Origin: Opisthocomus hoazin | Taxonomy: Eukaryota; Chordata; Aves; Opisthocomiformes; Opisthocomidae | DNA length: 64,000 nucleotides | Assembly: GCF_030867145.1 (NCBI RefSeq) | Contig: NC_134441.1 | Location: 7,194,992 to 7,258,991 of the forward strand | Direction: 5' to 3' | In this document: piece after piece, positions 39,120 through 64,000 of the stretch | Numbering within the stretch: the first letter of the stretch is position 1 | Layout: the number at the start of each line of letters is the position of its first letter | Translations under genes and position numbers: made by a program | The notes under the pieces: model-generated | What the model was told of the DNA's origin: nothing | Seen by the model: the letters and a program-made list of their open reading frames with translations, nothing else | Databases searched by the model: none

Positions 39120-39510
39120 CCCTCCCCGGAGTGCTCACCCCCAAACAGAGCCCACTCGCGAACACTTCCCCAGCGGGATCACCCCCTCCCCAAGACCCAC
39201 TCGCATCCCCCCTCCCCCGGACCCACTCGCGTTCCCTTCCCCAGTGGGCTCCCCCCCCCCAACCTACTCACATCCCCTTCCCCAGAGCGCTTCCCCCACC
39301 CCCCCAAACCCCAAAACAGAGCCCACTCGCGTCCCCTTCCCCACTGGGCTCCCCCCCCCGACCCACACGCGTTCCCTTCCCCAGTGAGTTCCCCCCCCCA
39401 AGACCCACTCGCATCCCCCTCCCCATAGCGCTCCCCGTCCCCTCCCCGCACCCCCAAACCGGGACCACTCTCGCCCCCCACCCCAGGCTGCTCAGCCCCC
39501 CACGCACACC
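39120..39510. repeat. 45-bp-class C-rich minisatellite in POLR3D intron 1
   Basis: About eight degenerate units contain ACCCACTCGCGTTCCCTTCC and CCAGTGGGCTCCCCCCC. They lie between the first coding exon and the 5' non-coding exon of POLR3D. Confidence 0.85.
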
Positions 39511-39589
39511 CCCCCGGACCCACTCGAACCCCCTGCCCCCCAGCCGCCCCCCCCTCCCGTCTCCCCACGCCACGCCGCCCCTTACCCTC

Positions 39590-39790
39590 CCCGGGCAGCC
39601 ACGGGCTCGCCACCCACTGCGCATGCGCGCCGGGCGACCCGACTTTCCCGGGAAGCGGGGAGACGCCGCCGCCGCCATCTTTATTGAGGGCGCGCCGTGC
39701 CCGCCAATGAGCCGCCATCTTTGCGCTGGGCACTACCGGGTTCCGGGGGGAAGGTGGCGGCGCCATCTTTGTGCCGGGCAGTGCCCGGCC
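39590..39790 (-). promoter_or_regulatory. POLR3D: POLR3D promoter and non-coding exon 1
   Basis: On the minus strand a GGAGG|GTAAGG donor at 39595-39594 ends a probable 5' non-coding exon. The coding exon then begins after CCCTCCCAG near 39047. Upstream, the plus strand shows three copies of a YY1-type motif, GCCGCCATCTTT-like, at 39671, 39711 and 39760, plus a CCAAT (about 39703). This is typical of TATA-less housekeeping promoters. Confidence 0.6.
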
Positions 39791-40147
39791 CTTGGGAATG
39801 GGGACAGTGGGGAGGGTTTGGGGGGGGACACCGGGGAGGGGATGGACGGGACAGTCACCCCTTCGTTTGAACCCCCCCTAGGGTGCCCCGCAGGGCGCGG
39901 TGTGGGGGTCCCACCCACGCTGCAGCCCCGCGGGAACAACACGCGTGGGCACCCCACGCATTCGGGTGGGCGGGGGGGGGGACACGACGAGCTTTTTTGG
40001 GGGTACCCTTAAAAAAAGAAACCCCAAATAAAGGTGTCCCGCACATCTCCAGCAGCAAACCTGAAGCCAACCGCTGCGTTTTGCACTCACGCTTCCCACG
40101 GGGGTCCTGCGTGGGTGTCAGCATCCCCCCACCACGCAGCCAGCGCA

Positions 40148-40232
40148 CCCCTTTTTAGGGCTGGGGGGGGGGTGTCCCGGGTGTGCCGGGGGCGGCACAC
40201 CCGGGACACCCCCCCCCAGCCCTAAAAAGGGG
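40148..40232. repeat. Near-perfect 40-bp inverted repeat (hairpin)
   Basis: The left arm 40148-40187 and right arm 40194-40232 are complementary over about 39 bp, with one bulged G in the G10/C9 run and a 6-nt loop. The outer stem is CCCTTTTTAGGGCTGGG and the inner stem TGTCCCGGGTGTGCC. It lies between the POLR3D and PHYHIP promoters and matches no repeat family I recognise. Confidence 0.93.
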
Positions 40233-40327
40233 GGGGGCTCAAGCAGGAGCTGCCCACGACCCCCCCACTCCCCACGGCAGCATCCGCGCTGCCTCCATCC
40301 ATCACCTGACGCCCTACACAACGCGAT

Positions 40328-40642
40328 TGGCAGAACAAGGAGGGCTTTCTCCCCCCCCCCCCCCTCCTCCGAGCCGCTCAGATATCTATTTTTCCCTCTT
40401 TTCTCTTTTTTTTTTTCCTCCCCCCCCCCCCTTTTTTTTTCTTTCCCCTCCTCTGGAGGGTGTTTGCTATTTCCGAGCTGGCTGGGAGGATCCCAGTCGC
40501 AGCGCGGCGGCAGCGTCGTCGGCTTATCGCCTTCACCGGCATCGCCTTCGCCGCCGTTCGTCCATCCTTCCCGCTCGGCTCGGCCTCACCCAGACCCTGC
40601 TTTGCTTTCCCTTCCACCCCACCACCCCACCGGCACGGCCAG

Positions 40643-40645
<3 letters not shown>
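40328..40645 (+). promoter_or_regulatory. PHYHIP: PHYHIP promoter region and probable non-coding exon 1
   Basis: A long C/T-rich tract (40350-40460) is followed by a CpG-rich stretch that ends GGCACGGCCAG|GTAAGG at 40642/40643. The coding exon of PHYHIP is preceded by an acceptor (CTCTGCCTGCAG, ending at 42236), so a 5' non-coding exon is required. This is the best upstream donor seen. Start site unknown. Confidence 0.45.
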
Positions 40646-44227
<3,582 letters not shown>

Positions 44228-45081
44228 GGGTGGGAGGCCGGGGAGGGGGCCGGGCGCCCGCCGCGGGGGCTTCTCCCACGGACGCTGCCGGGTGGAGGAG
44301 CCGGATGGGTGCGGGGGACCCGGCCGGTGGAAATGGTGGCATCGCCCGCGTCCCTGCCCGCTCGGGGAAGGAGCCACGCCGCTCGCCCAGCGCGGAGGCA
44401 GAGCCCGCGCTGCTCCGCGCCCCGAGGGACGAAGCCTTCATCACCCGGACTGGCCGACCGGCATCACCCTCGCTGGCGTGAGCCCCGCGCTCTGACCTCC
44501 GCCGCGGGACCCCCTTCCCCTCCGGCGTCCCCCGCATCCCCCCAGTCCCCTGCTCCAAGGCAGCTCCCGGGGGCCCCCGGCCCTGCCGACCGGGGCTGGG
44601 GGTCCCTGGCCACCCCAGGGGCTGCGGCGCAGAGGCTGGAAGCACCCCCCTGTTTTTGACCTGCTCCCGGGGACGGAGGGGTTCTCCCGGGGACCCCCCG
44701 CTCCCACGGGCTGTAGTGGTGCGGGGGGACGCCGCGACGTCGTGCCCCCCCAGTGTCGTGCAGCGCTGTGCCGTGTTCGCCCTCCGCTCCCTCCGTCCCC
44801 GTGCCGCCCGAAGCCCCAGCCCCGCGGCCCAGGAGGCAGCCGGAGGAGCTGGGGAGCAGAGCTGGCCCCCCCCCCCCGCCACGCCGTCCCCCCCCCCCGC
44901 TCCGCAGCCCCCCGCATGAGCCGTCGGCAGCATGGCGTTGGCGTGCCGGCCCCCCGCGGGCTGCCCGCTCCCCGTCTCTGTGTACGCGATGCACGCTGTG
45001 AACGGTAGAAGCGAACCCCCCCACCCCACCCCGTGTCCCCCCCCCACCCCGAGCATCCCCGCGCTGTGCTGGCGGTGTGTC

Positions 45082-45087
45082 AATAAA
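45082..45087 (+). terminator. PHYHIP: PHYHIP polyadenylation signal
   Basis: GTCAATAAACTCTGTGCCGT lies 855 bases after the stop and is followed by GTG-rich sequence, a standard cleavage context. The 3' UTR would be 44228 to about 45105. Confidence 0.8.
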
Positions 45088-45850
45088 CTCTGTGCCGTCG
45101 CCACCGGCCGTGTCACGAGGCTCTGTCCCCCGCCGGGACCCCGGGAAGCGGCTCCGGACCCCGCTCCGGCTCAGGGAGGGATGGTGACAGGGTCTTGGGG
45201 GGGGGGGAACGGGGTGGCACGGAGGGGTGCGACGGCGGCGAGGGCACGGCCACGGGCACCCTCGTGCCCTCGCCACGGGACAGCCACCAAAGCCTGGCTT
45301 TGGCACCGCCTCGCCCGTCACCGCAGCCACGGACCCTTGTGGACGAGGAACGAGGTGCCCATCACCGTCCCATCCGGGCACCCCAGCTTCCCCCCGCTGA
45401 CCCCCACCACGGCAGCGAGGAGCATCCCCGTGGGGGACACCCACGGCAGGCTCGGGGCGAAGGAGGGGGACGCGGAGCCGCGAGGCAGCGCGGGGGCCGA
45501 CGCTGCAGCCCACCAGCCATCTGCCGCCGGCGTGGCTGCGGCACGAGGCATCGGCGGCACCCACGGCACCCGTGGCACCGCGGAACCCAGGCGTGGGGCG
45601 AGCAGAGCTCCCCAAAGGGGCGTCCCGGGGGGCAGCGGGGGGCTCCCGGCAGCGACAAAGCCCCGCGCCCAGCACCCGGCACCCCCGAGCCGATGGCTCT
45701 GCTCCTCGGGGAGCCCCGAGGGTGGGGGGCTGCGGCGGGGTGCTGGGGTGCTCTCCCCCTGCCCGGCATCCCGCCCCCGTTTCGGATGCTGATTTCCTCG
45801 GGGGAGGCTGGGGTGGTCGCAGAGAGCCCCCCCCACCAAGTACAAGGGTA

Positions 45851-45856
45851 TTTATT
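45851..45856 (-). terminator. BMP1: BMP1 long-form polyadenylation signal
   Basis: GAAATAAATACCC on the minus strand lies about 355 bases after the stop of the long (mTLD) form. PHYHIP and BMP1 transcripts would converge with roughly 750 bp between their ends. Confidence 0.65.
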
Positions 45857-46207
45857 TCATCGGTACAAGACAGAGACAGCACCTTCTGTGGGTCGGGCTC
45901 TTCCCGGGTACTGGTTTGTACATTCAGAGGGCTGCGGCCGGCTCGAGGAAGGGGAGCGGGTCCCGCTGAGCCCCCCCAGCGCTGGGGGGACGGCTGCCGG
46001 CGGAGGGGACCCCCCCCTCTGCCCTTGTGCCCGTGGGCGCCCGAGCCCCGGGGCCCCATGCGAGCGTGTCTGAGTGCTGAGGTTGGCCGTGTGCTCCTCC
46101 GCGCAGTCTGTGCGGGGCTGCGCTCCCCCCTCGCCTTCCTCCCTGCCCTCCTCCTCCTCCTCCTCCTCCTCCTCCCCTGCCCGCGGCGGGGCCGGGACCC
46201 CCAGCCC

Positions 46208-60155
<13,948 letters not shown>

Positions 60156-63100
60156 CTGGGGGGGGTGGGGGGGAGGAGGTGTGAGCCCCCCCACGCCTCT
60201 GCCGTGGGACCCCACAGCCCATCGGGGCTGGGATCCCCCCTTGCCCAGCCTCCCCTCAGCCCCTCTGCACCCGGCAAGACCCTGAAGAGGAAGGCAAGCC
60301 CTTCCTCCTCCTCCCTCTTTCCTGCAATGACGGGCCGGGAGGACCCCTCTGCACCTGGCAAGCCCCTGAAGAGGAAGGCAAGCCCTTCCTCCTCCTCCTC
60401 CTCCTCCCTCTTTCCTGCAATGAGGGGCCGGGAGGACCCCTCTGCACCTGGCAAGCCCCTGAAGAGGAAGGCAAGCCCTTCCTCCTCCTCCCTCTTTCCT
60501 GCAATGAAGGGCCGGGAGGACCCCTCTGCACCTGGCAAGCCCCTGAAGAGGAAGGCAAGCTCTTCCTCCTCCTCCTCCTCCCTCTTTCCTGCAATGAGGG
60601 GCCGGGAGGACCCCTCTGCACCTGGCAAGCCCCTGAAGAGGAAGGCAAGCCCTTCCTCCTCCTCCTCCTCCCTCTTTCCTGCAATGAGGGGCCGGGAGGA
60701 CCCCTCTGCACCTGGCAAGCCCCTGAAGAGGAAGGCAAGCCCTTCCTCCTCCTCCTCCTCCCTCTTTCCTGCAATGAAGGGCCGGGAGGACCCCTCTACA
60801 CCTGGCAAGCCCCTGAAGAGGAAGGCAAGCCCTTCCTCCTCCTCCTCCTCCCTCTTTCCTGCAACGGGGGGCCGGGAGGGAAAGCGAGCGTGGTGCGGGC
60901 CGGGCTCCCCCACTCCCCAGCCCGGCAGCTGGAGCCAGCCCTGCGCCGACATCTGGTTCCCATAAAGCCCGCTCCGTCACTTTTTAAGCTTTCTGTTATT
61001 ATTTGCGTTGCAAAACCGCTTTCTTTTCACTTTACGAAACCCGACGTTGGGCTCAGGACCCCTTCCCCGCCCGCTGCGGGCTCCGACAGCCCCGGGATGC
61101 TCCAACCACCTCCGAGCCATCCGCGATGGCGAAGCGGGGCCATATGGCCCGGGAAGCTCCCGCTGCGCCCAGCGCCCGCGGGAACGGAGCCGGCCGAGGG
61201 GCGTCCGTCTGTCCGGCCGTCTGCCGGGGCGGCCACTCCAGCACCGGCTCAGGGGCTGGAGGACACAACCCTGCGCAGCCCTTCCTCCTCCTCTTCCTCC
61301 TGCCCTGCAAGCCACGGCCTCACCATGAGTCAACGCCGCAGGACGCTGCTCCCGGCTTCGGCTCTTGGCCGGCGCTGAGCCCCGGGGACCCGGCTTTTGC
61401 GGAAACGCCGCGGCCCGAGCGCGAGGGCTGGCTGAGGTCACGCCGTGCCGCCGCGCCAGCGCCGGCGCAGGGGCTCGGGACGTGGCCGGCGTGGGGTGGA
61501 GATGGGTTTCTCGCCGGGTTTGTGGGCACCTGGGGTGAACAGGGGGGTCCCGGGCACCCCCTGCCCTCGCCAGCCCCTGGGGAAGGGCAGGGACGCGGCA
61601 GCGGTGGGGAGAGGGGTGGCTGGAGGGGTTTGGGGGCCGATGGGGAGCGGTGCCAAGCTCACGCTCCAGGCAATTAGCAAGTGGCTCCCAAAAGAGCCAC
61701 TAATTACGAAAGCAAGGCGGGATTAGGATAACCCTGACAAGTCCAAAACAACCGGCACGGGGTGAGAGGACCAGCCCGGGCACCCCAGCTCGACCGGCCG
61801 CCGTCTCTTGGCGTGGCACCGAGCCCAAACCCTGCTCCGGTGGTGGCGTGGGGCGCTTTGGGGTGAAAGACCCACATTTTGGGTCTGTCCCCAGCACCGA
61901 CCAGCGGAGCGAGCCCCGGGGCGGAGAGCAGACCAAAAGCCAAGGGAAGAGCAAACAAGCCGGGGCCGGCACCTCCCCTGGCACCGACCCGCCGCTGGCA
62001 CGGCCAGGCTGCAATTTGAGGGCAGAGCAGAGGCAGGAGCCGGCCCCGGCTTCCCCGCACCCTCCCCGGGACCGGGAGAGACGTGTCCGAACGGGCAGCG
62101 CGGGGGAGGACCAGGGCCGGGGAGAGGGACGAGCGTCCCGTGCCAAGAGCCGCACGGGAAGACGAGGGAAAGCAAAGCTCGGCGAGAGCCAAGCGATATG
62201 GAAACCATATGTGGGGGATTTGGGATACGTGAGAGAGCCGGGCGGGCAAGCGCGGGGACGCGGGGCTGCTTCCCCCGGCACCACGAGGCAGCTCGGCTCC
62301 CCCCAGAACTCCCCAGCCCCGGCGGGGAAGGCGGCTTGGTGCTCCCAGGGGGGGGGACGTGGGGCTGTCCCGGCAGCCGTCCCTGCGAGGACGCGTTGGG
62401 GACGAGCCCAGAGCGTTGGACTGAGAAACTTCCACGTTGGTTTGGGCTTCGGCCACGTCCTCCTCCCGCTCGCTCCCCGCCGTGGCTCCGGTGACGGGCG
62501 GGGTGGTTTGGGGGGGGTCTCCGCTCGCTGAAGTCCCCCAGAAGCTGTTGAGCTCCTCGGGGGGCTTTATGGGAGCCGCTGCCACCGCGTCTCCCTCCCC
62601 GGTTAGCTCGCTGGGCGAGCATCCTCCCTCCAAGGTAGAGGGGAACCCCGCCAGCGAAGGGGACCCCCCACGAGTGGGGGGTTGACGGGGTGAGGACGCT
62701 GTGCCAGGGGCAGGATTGGCCCCAGCCCACGGCGAGGAGCTGCCAAGGCTCGGCAGAGCACAGCCCGGAGCTGGGGGAAGCGCTCAGGGGAGCCGGGCTG
62801 CGGCAGGGAGATGCCCACCCGGCTTCGTGCCCACCAGGGAGCGGGCAGCACCCACCGAGGCGTTGCACCCCTCAAATCCCAAACCCTGCAACACGCACCC
62901 TGGAGAGCCCAGGCAGCGGGGTACGGCTCGCCCACCACCCCCAGAGCCCCCGAGCCGTCCCCAGCCCGGGGGTCCGCGGGCTGTGCCGCAGGGGCTGCCC
63001 TCTGCTCAGCCCGGCGCTGGCTGCCGAGGCAGCGGGGCAAGGTCCGAGCGGCGGCGGTGCCAGCGGGGAGGACGCGGTGCCAGCGGGGAGGACGCGGTGC

Positions 63101-64000
63101 CAGCGGGTCACCGGCTCCAAGCGCAGGCACCGGCCATGATGGCCCCATCCTTGTCCCCACCGGCCAGAGAGGAGCGGGGACAGGAGCCGGGAAGGGGAGA
63201 GGGGCAATGTCCGGGCTCCGGCCGTGCACACCCCTCCTGCCACCCAGCAAACAGCCAGCTGCCAGGGTCCTGCCGGCGAGGCTCCCACCGCGCTCTTCCT
63301 CGCCCCGAAGCCAGGAGATAACTCAGCCCTCCGCTGTTGTTTGACTTTCTGCGCTCTGTTTTCTTTCGGGTTCTCGGAACGGTGACGTAACCCCCGGGGG
63401 CTGAAGCTTTAGACAAACAAGGTTTTTCGTTCGGACTCGGGCCAACCCCTGCGGCACCCCGTCCCGGTGCTACAGGCATCCCCACGGACCCCTCCGTGCC
63501 CCCCGCCGCGGCACGCGGGGATGCAGGAGCCGCTCAGCATCCTCCTTACCCCCGGGGCGAGGCGAGCAGCGGAGAGGGGCACCCATGGGCCTGACCTCTC
63601 CGGCATCACCGGGATTTGGGGATGAGCCCGACCTCGGACCCCACCAAGGTCGGAAACCGTGTCACAGGAGAAAAAAAAAAAATCACCACCCGCGGGGCGC
63701 GAACGTGATGTTCTTGGTGAGCAGGGAAAAGCAAACAGAGCGGCGGGGAAGCCTTGGCAGGGGAAGGGCGGCAGATAAACGGGACGGGATCGTGTTCCAG
63801 GTCAGTCTGGGGCGAACGAGCCTCTGTGCACTGCGCCGGACGGGAAGGACCCTTGTCCCCGCGTGGATCCCACCGGCAGGATGGGCTCCTGTGGCTCCGG
63901 CAGCACCCGCAGCATCCCCTGCCCACGAGCAACGGCTCAGCTCAGCCTTCCCTCGCCGGCTCAGCAACTCCGGCCGAGCCGCCGCGAGCCCTCGCGCGAC
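60156..64000 (-). other. BMP1: BMP1 intron 1 (part)
   Basis: The exon-2 acceptor is at 60157-60156. To its right are the 84-93-bp repeat (60262-60880) and then about 3.1 kb of GC-rich sequence in which I find neither the signal-peptide exon (expected to end ...DPCKA) nor another gene. The stretch 63400-64000 is CpG-rich but has no recognised start codon or promoter motif set. Confidence 0.55.
60262..60880. repeat. 84-93-bp minisatellite, 7 copies, BMP1 intron 1
   Basis: Seven units begin CCCCTCTGCACCTGGCAAGC and end CTTTCCTGCAATGAGGGGCC. The lengths 84, 90 and 93 bp differ only by numbers of CTC triplets, so the frame is kept. This nested TCC microsatellite inside a minisatellite is the only length variation. 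Copies are nearly identical, so the array is young. Confidence 0.95.

Noticed and set aside
40148-40232. The hairpin as a microRNA precursor
   Set aside because: The stem is almost perfectly paired with G10/C9 homopolymers and no miRNA-like bulges or known seed. It is better described as a palindrome.
61000-64000. A possible BMP1 signal-peptide exon or the neighbouring SFTPC gene
   Set aside because: No peptide resembling the BMP1 N-terminus or SFTPC was found on either strand.

Overview
The window is vertebrate, almost certainly avian, nuclear DNA. It has GT-AG spliced genes, nine CR1 LINE fragments and no primate- or rodent-type SINEs, very high GC, small introns, CpG-island promoters and many intronic minisatellites, which together suggest a gene-dense microchromosome. 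Six genes can be read by matching remembered vertebrate protein sequences. From left to right they are PPP3CC (minus, first coding exon only), SLC39A14/ZIP14 (minus, complete), PIWIL2 (minus, complete), POLR3D (minus, complete apart from one suspicious homopolymer), PHYHIP (plus, complete) and BMP1 (minus, all but the first exon). This is the order and relative orientation of the human 8p21.3 block, read backwards.

Layout. 1-8903 is PPP3CC intron 1 with three CR1 pieces. PPP3CC exon 1 and its CpG promoter lie at about 8.9-9.35 kb. SLC39A14 runs from its promoter near 22.9 kb to a polyadenylation signal at 10.42 kb and carries two mutually exclusive versions of exon 4. A GC-rich 70-bp-unit array at 23.1-24.0 kb separates it from the PIWIL2 3' end (signal at 24.54 kb). 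PIWIL2 has 21 coding exons between 25.36 and 35.10 kb, with four CR1 copies in its introns. POLR3D has 8 coding exons (36.38-39.03 kb) plus a 5' non-coding exon at 39.6 kb. PHYHIP starts head-to-head with POLR3D, across a 1-kb interval that holds a striking 40-bp hairpin. BMP1 converges on PHYHIP from the right; coding exons 2-20 (46.2-60.2 kb) and the alternative last exon of the short BMP1-1 form are present. Exon 1 must lie beyond 64 kb.

The genes do not form a pathway. They are unrelated housekeeping, signalling, germline and matrix genes: calcineurin catalytic subunit, metal importer, piRNA-pathway Argonaute, Pol III subunit, neuronal PHYH partner and procollagen C-proteinase. Most of the remaining sequence is explained by CR1 and by at least a dozen VNTR arrays. 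I did not find a new gene system. The observations most worth checking are the conserved alternative exons, a frame-breaking C10 run in POLR3D, the hairpin between POLR3D and PHYHIP, an in-frame open intron pair in BMP1, and the unusual VNTR density.

Exon boundaries were set by hand from splice sites, reading phase and remembered human protein sequences; codon sums were checked for each gene. Transcription start sites, UTR limits and species identity are inferences.
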